Shown here: one piece after another, positions 44,975-58,623 of the stretch | Numbering within the stretch: position 1 is the stretch's first letter | Layout: every line of letters starts with the position of its first letter | From: Liolophura sinensis | Taxonomy: Eukaryota > Mollusca > Polyplacophora > Chitonida > Chitonidae | Length of the DNA stretch: 64,000 nucleotides | Assembly: GCF_032854445.1 (NCBI RefSeq) | Contig: NC_088296.1 | Coordinates: 8,966,706 to 9,030,705, forward strand | Direction of reading: 5' to 3' | Position numbers and translations under genes: made by a program | Notes under the pieces: model-generated | What the model saw: only the letters and a program-made list of their open reading frames with translations | Told to the model about the DNA's origin: nothing | Database searches by the model: none

Positions 44975-46595
44975 GCTCCCAGTTATAAGACATCGTAACA
45001 ATATGCAGCCCTCTCAAACTGGTTTGCCATATTTCAACGCAACTTGGCCTGTTAACAGCTTGTATACAGGCGAATGCTTATGACAGCCTGTAGTCAAATA
45101 GAGGTTGGACGCAGTTGTAAGTAACAGCTCTGTATTCCGGGAGGACGACATTGTTGTTGTCAAAAATGGCTGATTTTTTTTATTTGGGACCTTGGTGTGT
45201 GCCAGTCGTTCCATGGGGCTGATTTAGAGTCAGTGACAACGGGTCTATGTGGCCGATGTGGTTAGCATGCCAGCGAGGGGCAATGACCCCAGAAGCCGTC
45301 AGCCTTCGTTGTATAAAGAAAACTTTATGTATTATAAAGTCAGGAGGGCGTAAAAACCAAGTAATTAAATATATTTGCAGTATCGCCTATACAGTAAATT
45401 TACAGATTTAGTTTATACAGTTTCTCATAAAAAAGTTTAGTTCCTTATAATCTGAATAAAAACACTCACTTTGATTTTTAGAGATCTTTTTCTTTAATAA
45501 TAATATGTAATAATATATTTTTGGCGGCAGTCCAGGCCCCAAATCGACGTTTCATGTCAAAATATTGTCGTGTTGTTGCCTTTTTACAGCAAAAAATTAT
45601 TGTCGAGTTAATGCGATTTTGCAAACGTTACAAGGCAACATTTCAACTGAACAACATTGTTACAAATGTACCAAGAGATATTTAATTTAAATGACGCCTT
45701 CCTCTCTGCAAAATGCGCATGCGCAGGGTAGATCAGCACTCTCCACGCAAAACAAAACTCAACCAAATCCACACAATATCACCGAATCTCCCTGCCGTAC
45801 AGAAATCTGGTGCTAGACGGAGGTATTTTACAAATAAAGTGTCGTGATGTGAACATGTTTGTTTTATTGGCAAAGGAAAGGGAAAGTCGGCATTTCCATT
45901 TTAAAATGTTTATGTACTTTTTTAGAACCAAAGAGCCACAAAGGAACGATGGCATGGTGCGTGCCCAGTGAATGAACCAAACATGGGAAAAGAAGTCATT
46001 TTGAATATTTCAAACGCTGTGGCAAACGCAATTTATGCATTTTTTTTTTCGGTTTTACGACCTATGGACAAAAAAGCTACAAAGCGACCTAGGTGTGGTG
46101 TTTTTGACTTGACATGCGGCTGCGTAGCGTAGAGCCGAAGTGGGCGCAGTGTCAAGAATGGTGTAGTGCAGAGATGGACGCACTACAAAAAGCTCGCCAT
46201 GGTCTCTTGTAACCTAATATACCCAGGTAACATCGTGCTGACAGGCGGGTGAAATATGAATCCAGACCATTTACCTGTTGTGTTACCCGAAAGAAAAAAA
46301 AAACTTCAAGAATCACTTCTGTAATTTGAAACACAACAAAAGTACGGAAGTCAGTTGGTATCACCTCATTTCCAATTTCGTTTTGGTTAACGTGCAAGTA
46401 TTGCGGCGATATCGTCTGGGGCCCATTTCGCACAACCTGTAAGGCGTTACATCCAACAGATGCAACTGCCATATCTGAAGTTACACTGCCTGCATAGCTG
46501 GCTATCTTCGTAACTACGTACACACACCACTGTACACATAACTCGCAAAGCCGGTCTCGTGTAGACAAAAAACCTGATTTTAATATGGTGTCCAC

Positions 46596-46780
46596 TGACC
46601 TCTGTACGTGCAGGCTGCTTTATAGTCCAGTGTTTAACCGAATGAGAAAAAGTCAACTGACTCCTGTACATGCGGGCTGCTTTATACCCCAGTGTTCAAC
46701 CGAAGGAGAAAAAGTCAACTGACTCCTGTAGAAACGGGGTGCTTTATACCCTAGTGTTTGACCGAAGGAGATATAGTGGG
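46596..46780. repeat. 62-bp tandem repeat, 3 copies
   Basis: Units begin at 46,596, 46,658 and 46,720 (tgactcctgtacatgcgggc), each with ctgctttata and cagtgttcaaccgaaggaga words. Confidence 0.88.
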
Positions 46781-47359
46781 TGTTTTAATGTGTTAACGAT
46801 CATATGAAACATTTTCTGTCGACAACTGGACTGGTACATTAACCAAACTTAATTTGCATTTGTAGTTTCGTTGGCTGCTATTACGTGTTCTTTCCATTTT
46901 CAAGAGTACACGATCAAATCTGATGTTGAGTTTAGGTAGATATGTAGACATTTGTATGTAGCGAGAAATATCCATTTTTGAATCTGCACTATCCATTGGC
47001 AAACAATGTTCAAGTCTATGAGTCAAAATGGACATTCGAACAAAAGCCATTGTTGTTGTTCCAAATTCTATCCCGCTGTTAGGCGCAGGCCTTGAGTACA
47101 TATAAATATTAAATAGAGATGACCTTTCAAACAGCATCGAGTGTGTCACGCAACACGCCGACCGGTACGTTTACCTCCCCGAGTAGTGCCATTTCATGCT
47201 GTTCATGTCTACAAATATTTTGTAGACATGAAAATATTTTGTAAATATATTGTTTTGGAAATGGATCTTCCGATTATCGACTTGGAACGCCCTTTACGGA
47301 CTACGAATGGTCTCAACTCATTCTGGATTAGTTAGATGTTATATGTGATCTTCCTGCGG

Positions 47360-47470
47360 AGGATCTTTCTCGGTACTTTTCCCTGTTTCCTCACATCATG
47401 ACGATGACAGGCGTCGTATAAATGAATTGTTTACTTGAGTACAGTATAAAAAGCCAATGAAATAAATGCT
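47360..47470 (+). repeat. SINE family 1, diverged 3' part
   Basis: cctgtttcctcacatcatga and cttgagtacagtataaaaag are diverged versions of the family 1 end. Confidence 0.6.
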
Positions 47471-48177
47471 TAAATAAAAAATAATTAATAAATTACCAAT
47501 TAAAATATGGGACGGAAACCAATCTTCTGTTAATCTATGGTATGAAATGTACGCATTCTAGTGAATGACAACTTGGGAAAATGTGGGAGTTAAACTTTGG
47601 GTGTGGCTTACTGGATTGGATTGCTGTGGATTGTGGGCGTGGTTAGCTTCCTGTGGCCGTGGTTAAATGTCTGTTGTCCATCGGTGAGTGGCGTCGTTTG
47701 TTCTACATCTTTTTCTCTTTTCTTGTTCGGCGGAAGCAGTGAGTCCGGAGGTTTTTATACCGTGATCTGAAGGGTTAGCATGCTGAACATAACATGCAAT
47801 GAAAAATCATTGGTTTTTTACATACTTTACTCGTGTACATCGTTTATACAGTGAGCAAAACTAGACTAGAAAAGTTCCAATATTTGAAATGGCTGAAACC
47901 TCACAATTAGAACTTTGAAACCAAAATAGCCTGACACGTGGTAATAGACGGCAGATTGTTTAGTGTGGAGTTTTATCTAAGTATCAGGGTCTTAATTGTA
48001 TATGTATGTTATTGCAAAATGACAGTTTTGACGTATTTTTATGTTATATTAGAAAGTAACATCAAACCCAGGGCGTCAGATATAACGCCTTGAGTTGCCA
48101 CATTATGCTCTTGTTTGTCAATAGTCCTACGCACTAAACAAATAATCTGATAAATGCAGCAGAAACTCTGTTATCTG

Positions 48178-48310
48178 GGTGAAAGGTCTGCCAGCAGCTT
48201 GCGGATGGTTGTTGGTTTCCACCGGGCTCTGTCCGGTGTCCTCCCACCATAATGCCGGCCGCCGTCATATAATTGAAAATATTCTTGAGTACGGCGTAAA
48301 AAACCAATTA
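48178..48310 (+). repeat. SINE family 1, 3' part
   Basis: ggtctgccagcagcttgcgg to ttcttgagtacggcgtaaaa, plus orientation. Confidence 0.8.
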
Positions 48311-48896
48311 TATCTGAGGTTTTAAAATTAGTATTTCCTAGGTTTGCGAACCAGTATAATGTGATGGCCGTATACTGGGCGGATCAGCGTGATTTTCAAT
48401 TGTTTCTGACCTTTATTAGTTTTACTGCAGTTTTACACAGCGGTCAAGAAAGAGAATTTACATTGGACGATATATGGTGGCGAAAAGTGATGTCCCTGAT
48501 AGAAATTGGCATTAAAAACTCGAACAACCCTTCAGCAAGATCGAGATTAGAACATGCGACCCCACTGATTGAAAGACTATGAACAACGCTTTAGAAGACA
48601 AACCCTGCAATCGGCATTTTCACGTCGACAGGTATGGTGTCGTTGTTGTTGTTCTACGTCAGTCTCGCATTGAAGGTCTTAGGAGTTCAAATCCAACTTC
48701 AGCATGCTTGCCTGTGCCTCTGTTTTAAGAAGAAGTACATGTACATCACGTGCATTTGTATACACTTTGTCGTAGGGCTCTGACTTCCTCCACTTCTAGA
48801 AAAAATGAGCTTTCAGTATAAGTTTGACTGTTTCCCTTAGGGACGTTTGGAAAGCATTTCTCAGAACAAATTTTACATCAAACAGAGGGCACATGA

Positions 48897-48919
48897 TTTT
48901 TTTTTTTTTTTTTTTTTTG
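48897..48919. repeat. poly-T run, 23 bp
   Basis: An uninterrupted T run without a recognised element next to it. Confidence 0.9.
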
Positions 48920-50064
48920 TTTTCAGCTGACTTTGTCAAGATGGAAACTGAACAACTATAACAGTTAACTGAGAGTATTTCCTCTTTCGTATTTATGTAT
49001 ACAGGAAAATGCAACTGCCAAAGTCAGCGGCAAGGACCATCCAAATGACAGTCCGTATTCGTAAATTTTTAAGGTTCACTAAATAATACGTGGCCGGACT
49101 GTCAACTTAGCGTTGAACATTATCCTGGAAATTAGTATTTTCCTTGGTTTCCTCGCTGGCAAATAGCTCTGGATATGTAAATACAGAAATACATTTCCCT
49201 CTTTTCGTGTCATTTTACATAGAGTATTTATTCTGGAAATATTTATTGGTGTACTCAAGTCCACATGACAGTAGCCATATTTACTATCATCAGCTGTGAA
49301 GGATTCTCGTCATTTGTACTCCATTTTCTCTACGCGGCACTTTGTGAGCTTGTATTTCGCCACTTGCTTATTTTGTAGACATTATCTGGAGATTGTATGC
49401 CTCATTATCCCTTGGTGCGTTTATGTACGTTTTATCCCACGGGCAGTTGGGGGTCGACCATCGTCATTGTGCGTACCTACTATAGCTTGTCACTTATCGC
49501 GCTGTCTTGCTTCGATTGGAGGATTCCTCTTAACTAGGGATTCTATATTTACGTGGACTGACTCGACTATGGAAGCCGAGATATTCCATCTGGATTTGGA
49601 CACTGTCATCAGTAAGAGACTATATATTTTTTGTAATTATTTGTATTATTTTGTATATTAATGTTACTTGTGATATTTGTCTGTTTTCTGCAAATATAAG
49701 TATTGTACTTGTTCAAGCGTGTTCGTGTTTCTTTGTTTGATCGTGTGTAATGCTGTTGCTGATCTGAGAGTTGAACAAGCTAGTTGTTTCTCATCTTTAC
49801 TTTCCGATAGTGGTACAGCAGAGATATCTTGATTAATTTTGAGTGTATTGAGCAATATTCTGGTAATTGATCTTAATGATTTGCATCGCTTTCCTCCCCG
49901 GCGAGCTTTATTAGAGACGTAAATATACAAAGAAAAAAATGGCACAGAAGGTAATGTTTTATACACAACATAAGTCCCAAAATGTGTACTTGAATAACCT
50001 AGATTGATGTTATTATCACGTGTCCTGTTTACAAAATGAAAATTGACGGGTACATTCGAATTAC

Positions 50065-50313
50065 GTCCTGCAGGTGTAACCTTTGCGAGCTGTCAGAGCT
50101 TCGCCATTTAGTTCAGTGTTCAAAAAAGCTACAAGGGTGACAACAAGCACATCGGCTTTCTCTATGACATGGTTTGCTTTCTTGCGTATGGTCGTAAAAA
50201 CAGCTCGTCCCTTTGAAGGAGTTTGTCCCCACCAAAAACAGCCGCATATGCTCTCGCCATTACACATCACAAAGCTACGAGGAATACAGCTGAAATTCCA
50301 ACGTGGCACTGTA
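50065..50313 (-). CDS. possible isolated exon, unknown product
   Basis: A minus-strand frame open for 109 codons, less AT-rich than its surroundings. An acceptor-like ttatttctactgtgtacag precedes PRWNFSCIPRSFVMCNGESI, and a possible donor (GTAATT) follows GYTCR. It has several cysteines (FSC, VMC, ICGC, YTC). No family is recognised and the opposite strand is also open, so this may be chance. Confidence 0.2.
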
Positions 50314-50917
50314 CACAGTAGAAATAATATATTAGCCGAACTGAAAACAGATAGATAGTAAAAATCTATACACCGACGTCCACATTGCACGTGTATTTAT
50401 ATTGGACAAAACTGTATGCCCCTATAAGCGTGAGTTATTCGGGGTGCCGACAATACCTTGTACCCCTCCTTGTTATCGCATATAGGTAGTTATTTAGAAT
50501 TCCTTGGGGAAAAGAATGATATTTATAGTGAAGCTATCGGAGGGAATGAATGGTAAATAAATATTAAATCTTAAGACAAACACACGGAATGTGCGTACTT
50601 ACATTATGTGTAGATCATTTCATTCTGTCTGGTTTATACCCTAATTCTGTAACAATGTAACCAATATTAATCCCTTTATTGTAATAGAAAGTCTATTATC
50701 GGGTGCACACATCATCCAGGGTTAAGTATGGCAGCGGTCATTCGTCTACGCGTATCAGTAGTATATGTAAACCATCCTTCGACTGGATAACCTCAAGTTC
50801 AGTAAACGTTATGCACCCAGTGCCTTAATTTTTATCTTCCTATTATATTTTGCACTCCGCATTCCGCACAGTGGTGGTTGAAAAAGAATTAGAGAATCTA
50901 TATCAGAGACAACCTTA

Positions 50918-51055
50918 ACACAGGGTGACATATCAATGGGCTACATGTACATCACCCCTAAAACCTGAACACAGGGTGTCCTATCAATGGGCTACATGTA
51001 CATCACCCCTAAAACCTGAACACAGGGTGTCATATCAATGGGCTACATGTATCTC
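50918..51055. repeat. 51-bp tandem repeat, about 2.7 copies
   Basis: Units start at 50,918, 50,969 and 51,020 (acacagggtgtcatatcaat). They are almost identical, suggesting recent slippage. The unit is 17 codons long, so open frames persist across it without implying a gene. Confidence 0.9.
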
Positions 51056-51104
51056 TCACATGACCATACAAAATATATACATACATATAATACACACCGA
51101 GCTC

Positions 51105-51195
51105 TGCCCTATTTTTTTCCCAACATAATGCTCGTCGCCGTCATAAAATGAAATATTCTTGAGTACGGTGTAAAACACCAATCCAATAAATAAAT
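51105..51195 (+). repeat. SINE family 1, 3' end
   Basis: cgtcgccgtcataaaatgaa and ttcttgagtacggtgtaaaa with an (aaat)n-type tail. Confidence 0.75.
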
Positions 51196-51227
51196 AAAAT
51201 AAATCAAAATCGGATATATAACGACAA

Positions 51228-51316
51228 TGGTTGGCGCAGTTGTTTGGCGCGCTAGCGCATCGTAATGACCAGGAGCTTCTCATCAAAGCGGTCTTTGTGA
51301 GTTCAAGTTATATTTG
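51228..51316 (+). repeat. SINE family 1, tRNA-like head
   Basis: ggcgcagttgtttggcgcgc (box A-like) and tttgtgagttcaagttat (box B-like), plus orientation, just after a 3' end of the same family. Confidence 0.65.
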
Positions 51317-51962
51317 TGTTAATGCGCTACGCTTAATTAGGCGTGTGCGTGCGCGCTCTAGCGTAGGTGTTGTATGTTAGCCTCCTGTATTCATGAAATG
51401 TGACAATACTGAGAGAGAGTTTGTTTGTTTAAGTATAAATATATATATTTAATACTATTTCTGTATCTGACTTCTCCAGATGTGTATGTAATGCTGTTAT
51501 GGAGTTTCGCAGGGGAGTTACCTCCCTTGAAATATCGGCCGCCTCGATTAGCATCAACATGTACTTGTGGTTAAAACAAGGCTCAGTACTCGAAATTGCT
51601 GATAACAACCGATATTTTACAAGGCTATATGATATGAATACCTCGTATATTTAAACCTACATTCATAAATTAGTTTAAATGGCGACTTTATTCCATGAAC
51701 TCGTTTGCGCCAAGGTAATAAGTGATATTTCTGGCTATTCTGATCAACGGGCTCACATTTTTAAAGGTAAATTAATAAATATTTAATCTGATCCATTTAA
51801 AGGGAAATCTTTAAAAAATTTCTTCTAAAATGTAATTTAAACATTCGGTGGCGTCTTTAGTCCATGTGTAAGTGTTGTGAGGTTAAGTCATTTAGACGTA
51901 GGACTCTTGGCGGCATGGATTCGCCGAAAAAAGGTCAATGTAAGCACACAACAAATGACTTC

Positions 51963-52012
51963 TGGTAGTCATATGACTTAAAACTTGTTAAGCACGACAT
52001 TTACACAAAGTC
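51963..52012 (+). repeat. SINE family 2, tail fragment
   Basis: gtagtcatatgacttaaaac and cacgacatttacacaaag resemble the family 2 tail. Confidence 0.5.
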
Positions 52013-53202
52013 AAATAAAAAATATCGCTCAGCATATTTAAAAGTTGTAGCTGTCAAGTTGACATTTTTCGATCACAAGCCGAACCCTCACGTACGCTTG
52101 TTAAAGTTTCAGTAATTCTCCAGACTGAATTTTGTCAAGTAATATATTTATAATGCACATAATAGTATTGCATTTGCCGAATTTAATAACGGAATATTTA
52201 CTTTCGCAGGCCTAGCGACAGTAGCTATGATACTTGTAACTATGGTTGGAGGTGCCGTTTACAACTGTGTAAGGCTCTGTGTGTGAGTATGGAACTCCCG
52301 TTTGTGAACTAGGCGGTAATCTCAACGGTGGTTTAAGGACAAAGAAAACACTACCAATAATGTGTCATATAAAAGAACATTAAACATTGTCGATGAAAAC
52401 AATTGGATATTTTTAGAATGGTTTTTCAACCCACAAAAATGTAATGGAAAGTTTGGGTTCTTTTCTGATCTAATTTGTCTCTAATGAGACCAGTCACGTC
52501 AAACAAAGTTTTACCATCTATCTCACATTCATGTAGCCTACTAGATTTCTGCATTCTAATTGAATATACATGTAAATCTATAAAAGTTTTAAAAGACTGT
52601 TTCTTGGTTGGAAAAAAAAATGTATCAAGCCATTTTTCCTCACAATGCCTAGTGATCTGTCATCTGTTATTTACTTCAATTTAGAGTATTCTTTAACTCG
52701 AAGGGACTACCATACATCTCCCACTACTATGTTTCTGGTGCTGGTTTGGACAGTTGCACGGAGGGCATGTTTGGTGTCATACAGAAAACGTGGAGTTTTT
52801 TGTTAGATCAACTAAGCCAACTAATATCAGAGATAAGTATACGGTTAAAAGAATGGATTATTCGCGCTGATATTTGTCGATGTGAATGTATAAGATGTAC
52901 ATCTGTTTACGAGATGTCAAGATAACTGACAAAATACACCAGCACAGGATAATAGATGAAGTTCCCAAATTACAGTTTAGGAAGTCGAACAACAAAACAA
53001 TACAAGTAAAATTCTCAACGACCAGTTTCATAAACGAAATTCGCATCTTTACCATTTGAAAATATACATATATTTCTTTCGTAAAAGACAGTTGCCTATC
53101 AGTAGACGTAGTCAAGTTTTGGGCGATGGGGGAAAACCGCGCTTCCGTAAACCTACAGTGTATGATGAATAAAACTTCATATGAATATTGATTTCATTGA
53201 TT

Positions 53203-53213
53203 TATATATACAT

Positions 53214-53287
<74 letters not shown>
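53203..53287. repeat. TA/CA microsatellite
   Basis: A (CA)n block followed by about 30 TA dinucleotides. A second pure TA run lies at 53,987-54,019. Confidence 0.95.
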
Positions 53288-53291
<4 letters not shown>

Positions 53292-53984
53292 TTCTATATA
53301 TATGCGCTTTCATTTATATGCACTCATAACCATCAAAACCACAATTATAAAGGGTTATAGACAGACTGCCAATCTTAAGAAACTTCTAACAAAGGATCGG
53401 TTTACTACCGACCTAACAGAAACCAGTTATACAACTTCTACGCGTGGAGACCAACAATGGAAATGCTGTTAACATTTAATAACCAGCAGTCATTTTTTTC
53501 ATATGAGCAATTTTACCTTCCGTATTAAGGCTAATACGAGCTGTAATTCCAAAAATCTACTGTATGTCTTAATCTTCTCCAATTGTAACAAAATTCATTA
53601 AGGAATCGATGAAGGGTACATGGGCAACAAATTAACACGCAAGTTTACAGATTTTACCTGTAATCAAACATGTCGCATTATGCACCCGTAATATACACAG
53701 CGGACCCAAGTTCCACATAATGCCCTTTCTTTAAATTATCGGTGAAATGAAAGTCAAACCAGAGGGATCAAAGAACATCTCCGATAATCTCTCCGAATGG
53801 ATAATCCTCTGAGCAAGTTGGAACTTTATTATACTATATGTAATTTGTAACTAGGACTGATCGCCATGGCTTAAGCTACCTGAGTGTATATATAGCTGGC
53901 TCAGGATATATTGAAATGAAAAAAACCTCTGAAGAACCGTCATGATGCGGTGAAACTAGTAAGCTAAATCAACACTTGTATATT

Positions 53985-54022
<38 letters not shown>

Positions 54023-54521
54023 AATTACAGGATTACCTGAGATAATGATATTTTCACGAAGGTTGTAATGAATGATATTTAATGAACATAACATATTTTT
54101 TCATAATTTATAACAAAAAGGTACTATAAAAAGATGTGGTATATGTCTGGTACATTGTGAATACTCAAAGATATATACTAAATTGTAATGGCATGCTTGA
54201 ATAATGGCTCGTGATATGGTTTATATTGGTAACTAGGCTAGATTGTCTACTTCTGTAAAATAAATTTTAAAAAAAAACGTGACAAAACTTCACAAAACAA
54301 CACAGCTTTTGCCACGTTGTTAAAAAACCTCGGCAAGAAAGGTAGGAAATAAGCAAGAAACAAAATATCATAAATTCACAACGTATTATGTAAAAAAAAA
54401 ATACATTTGACGAAATATGCGAATTGAATTAGATCACAAATGAAATGAATCCTAAAGCGACTCAAAAAACACTTATAGACATATTATGTATATATAACAG
54501 GAGCAGCCATCGATGCTCATA

Positions 54522-57500
54522 CTAGCAGCAAGCATCGCATATTTCCATATTTCTAACTCCAGACGCAGGTCCCCCACCAGCTGTAGTAGTTGGTGGCTGT
54601 GTAATAGATGTTGGTGTCTGTTTTGAATCAGTTGTTGGCTGGGTCGCTAAAGTTGCTAGTTTTGTTGTAGTAGCTGTTCTCTGTGATGTAGTTGTTGTAG
54701 GCTGCAATGATGAAGGCAGTGTTGTCGTTGCCTGTATTGTTGTAGTTTGTGGTTCTGTTGTTGTTTCTTGTGATGAAGATATTGGTTCCTGTGTTGTAGA
54801 AGTTAGTTCCTGTGTTATAGCTGTTTGTTCTTGTGTTGCTGTAGTTGGTGGCTGTGTTGTAGTAGTAGGTGGCTGTGTTGTTGGTTCCTGTGTTGTAGTA
54901 GTTGGTGACCGTGTTGTAGTAATCAGTGACTGTGTTGTAGTAGTTTGTGGTTGTGTTGTTGTAGTTTGTGGCTGTGATGTTGGTTCCTGTGTTGTAATAG
55001 TCGGTGGTTGAGTTGTAGTAGTGGGTGGCTGTGTGGTTGGTTCCTGTGTTGTAGTAGTTGGTGGCTGTGCTGTTGGTTCCTGTGTTGTAGTAGCTGGTAG
55101 CTGGGTTGTTGGTTCCTGTCTTGCAGTAGTTGGAGGCCGGGTTGTAGTAGTCGGTGGCTGAGTTGTTGGTTCCTGTCTTGCAGTAGTTGGAGGCCGTTTT
55201 GTAGTAGTCGGTGGCTGAGTTGTTGGTTCCTGTGTTGTAGTAGTTGGTGGCTGTGTTGTAGTACTCGGTGGCTGTATTTTAGTAGTCGGTAGCTGGGTTG
55301 TTGGTTCCTGTGTTGTAGTAATTGTTGGCTGTATTGTAGTAGTCGTTGACTGAGTTGCTGGTGGCTGTGTTGTAGTACAGGGTGGCTGCGTGTTTGGTCC
55401 CTGCCTTGTAGTACTGGGTGGCTGGGTTGTTGGTTATTGTGTTGTAGTAGTTGGAGGCCGTGTTGTTGGTTCCTGTCTTGCTGTAGTTGGTGGCTGTGTT
55501 GTTGGTTTCTGTGTTGTAGTAGTTGGTGGCTGTGTTGTTGGTTCCTGTCTTGCTGTAGTTGGTGGCTGTGTTGTAGTAGTTGGTGGCTGTGTTGTTGATT
55601 CCTGTGTTGTAGTAGTTGGTGGCTGTGTTGTTGGTTCCTGTGTTGTGGTAGTTGGTGGCTGTGTTGTAGTAGTCGGTGGCTGAGTTGTTGGTTCCTGTGT
55701 TGTAGTAGTTGGTGGCTGTGTTGTTGGTTCCCTAGCAGTTGGAGGTTGTGTTGTAGTAGTTGGTGGGTGTGTTGTAGAAGTCGGTAGCTGAGTTGTTGAT
55801 TCTTGTGTTGTAGTTGTTGTTGGCTGTGTTGTAGTAGTCGATGGCTGTGTTGTTGGTTCCCTAGTAGTTGGAGGTCGTGTTGTAGTTGTTGGTGGCTGTG
55901 TTGTAGTAGTCAGTAGCTGGGTTGTTCGTCCCTGTGTTGTAGTAGTTGATGGTTGTGTTGTAGTAGTTGGTGGCTGTGTTGTAGTAGTTTGTGGCTGTGT
56001 TGTAGTAGTTGGTGGCTGTGTTGTTCGTTCCCTAGTAGTTGGAAGCCGTGTTGTAGAAGTTGGTGGGTGTGTTGTAGAAGTCGCTAGCTGAGTTGTTGAT
56101 TCTTGTGTTGTAGTTGTTGTTGGCTGTATTGTAGTAGTCGGTGGCCGTGTTGTTGGTTCCCTAGTAGTTGGATGTAGTGTTGTAGTTGTTGGTGGCTGTG
56201 TTGTTATAGTCAGTAGCTGGGTTGTTCGTCCCTGTGTTGTAGTAGTTGGTGGTTGTGTTGTAGTAGTTGGAGGTTGTGTTGTTGGTTCCTGAGTTATTGT
56301 AGTTGATGCTTCTGTTGTAGTTGTTATGGCTTCTGTTGTAGTTGTTGGTGCCTCTGATGTGGTTGTTGGTGCCTATGTTGTAGTTCTTGGTGCTTCTGTG
56401 GTTGTTGTAGGTGCTTCTGTGGACGTTGTTGGTACTTCTGTTGTAGTTGTTGGTACTTCTGTGGTAGTTTTTTGTGCTTCCGTGGAGGTTGTTGGTGCTT
56501 TTATGGTAGATGTGCTTCTGTTGATGTTGTTGGTGCTTGTGTGGTAGTTGTTGGTGCGTCTGTGGTAGTTGTTTGTGCTTGTGTAGTAGTTGATGGTGCT
56601 TGTGTTGTAGTTATTGGTGCTTGTTTTGTAGTTATTGGTGCTTGTGTCGTATTTGTTGGTGCCTCTGTTTTAGTTGTTGGTGCTTGTGTGGTAGTTTTTG
56701 GCGTTTATGCTGTAGTTGTTAATTCTTCTGTTGTAGTTGTTGGTGGTTCTGTTGTAATTGTTGGTGCGTCTGTGGTGGTTGTTGGCGCTTTTGTAGTTAT
56801 AGTATTTGCTTCTGCTTCCGTGGTTGTTGTTGGTGCTTCTGTTGAAGTTGTTGGTGCTTCTGTTGTAGTTGTTGGTGTTTTTGTTGTAGTTGGTGGTGCT
56901 TCTGTTGTAGTTGTTGCATCTTCTGTAGTAATTGTTGGCTCTTGTGTGGTGGTTGTTGGTGCTTGTGTGGTAGTAGTTGGTGCTTGTGTTGTAGTTATTG
57001 GTGCCTCTGTTGTATTTTTTTAGTGCCCCTTTGGTAGTGGTTGGTGCTTGTGTTGTAGTTGTTGGTGCTTGTGTGGTGGTTGTTCATGCTTTAGCTGTAG
57101 TTGTTGGTGCTGATGTGGTAGTTGTTGGTGCTTGTGTGGTGGTTGTTGATGTTTTAGCTGTAGTTGTTGGTGCTTCTGTGGTAGTTGTTGGTGCTTCTGT
57201 TGTAGTTGTTGTTGTTTCTGTTGTAGTTGTTGGTGGTTCTGTTGTAGTTGTTAATCCTTCTGTTGTAGTTGTTGGCTCCACTGTTGTGGTTGTTGGTGCT
57301 TCTGTGGTAGTTGTTTGCGCATTTGTTGTTGTTATTGGTGCTTTTGTGGTGGTTTTTGGTGCATCTGTATTAGTTGTTGTTGCTTCCGTTGTAATTTTTG
57401 TTGGTTTTGTAGTGGTTGTTGGTGGTTCTGCTATGACTGTTAATGCTTCCGTGTTTGAGGTCTTTGCTTCTGTGATAGTCGTTGGTGCTTCTGTTGCAGT

Positions 57501-58623
57501 TGTTGGTGCTTCTGTGGTTGTTGTTGGTGATTCTGTGGTAGTTGTTGGTGGTTCTGTTGTTGTTTATGTTGTTGTTGGCGCTTTTGTGGTGGTAGTTGGT
57601 GCTTCTATGGTATTTGTTGGTCCTCCTGTTCAAGGTGTTGGTGGTATCGTAATGGTTGTTTGTGCTTCTGTGGTAGTTGATGGTGGTTCTGTTGTAGTTG
57701 CTGGTATTTCTGTGGTGTTTGTTGGTGCTTCCGTGTTTGTTGTTGGTGGTTCTTTTGTAGTTGTTGGCGGTTCTGTTGTAGTTGTTCGCGTTTCTGTAGT
57801 GGATATTTGTGCTTATGCGGTACTTGTTGGTGCTTCTGTTGTAGTTGTTGGGGCTTCTGTTGTAGTTGTTGGTTCTTGTGTTGTAGATGTTGGTGTTTCT
57901 GTAGTTTTTGTTGGTGCTTTTGTGGTAGTTGTTGGTACCTCTGTGGTGGTTTTGGGTGCTTCTGTGCTGATTGTTTGTGCTTCTGTTCTAGTTGATATTA
58001 CATCTGTGGTTTTTGTTGTTGCCTCTGTTGTAATTGTTAGTTCTTGTGTTGTAGATGCTGGTGTTTCTGTAGTGGTTCTTGGTGCTTCTGTGGTAGTTGT
58101 TGGTGGTTCTGTTGTAGTTGTTGGTCTTTCTGTGGGGGTTGTTGGTGCTTCTGTTGTTGTTGTTGGTGCTTCTGTTGTAGTTTTTGGCGCTTCTGTGTAG
58201 TTATTGGTGCTTCTGTAGTAGTTGTTGGTGCTTCTGTTGTAGTTGTTGGTGCTTCTGTGGTAGTTGTTGATGCTTCTTTGGTGATTGCTGGTGCTTCCGT
58301 TGTAGTTGTTGGTCCTTCTGTTGTGGTTGTTTGTACTTCTGTGGTAGTTGTTGGTGCTGCTGTTGTGGTTGTTTGTGCTTTTGTGGTAGTTGTTGGTGCT
58401 TCTGTTGCACTTTTTAGCGCTTTTGCGGTGGTTGTTGGTGCTTCTGTTGTAACTGATGGAGCTTTTGTTGTAGTTGTTGGTGTTTTTGTGGTAGTTGATG
58501 GAGCTTCTGTTGTAAGTGCTTGTGCTTGTGTTGTAGTTGTGGGTGCTTATGCCGTGGTTAATGTTTCTGTTGTTGACGTTGTTGTAGTTGGTGCTTCCGT
58601 TGTTAGTGGTACGTTGCAGGAAT
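54522..58623 (-). pseudogene. giant Thr-rich mucin-like exon, unit B, frame broken
   Basis: Same acceptor and first codons as unit A (exon edge 58,623). Units of 21 nt code TTTTEAP; from about 56.3 kb leftwards QPPTTTT and QPPTTTTQEPT units dominate, with a block of about 1.45 kb against about 0.57 kb in A. It shares the 20-nt unit of A (near 58,196), after which the frame from the acceptor is Gln/His-rich and stops at 58,037. It also has a private extra T in a T run near 57,017. The A donor is absent: homology ends near 54,555 and the QPP frame runs on to TAG at 54,522. Confidence 0.68.

Larger units (their letters stand above)
35861..54521. other. long intergenic region, SINE fragments, no secure gene
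   Basis: About 18.7 kb without a recognisable protein family on either strand. It holds the SINE pieces, minisatellites and homopolymer runs listed separately. Short open frames here lack splice context or repeat across frames. One possible exon at 50,065-50,313 is listed with low confidence. Confidence 0.5.

Noticed and set aside
50925-51128. Open frame with a 17-residue repeat (SYQWATCTSPLKPEHRV)
   Set aside because: The 51-bp tandem unit is a multiple of three, so an open frame persists by chance; no gene context.
53188-53472. 94-codon frame with Tyr-Ile repeats
   Set aside because: It is translated from the TA/CA microsatellite.
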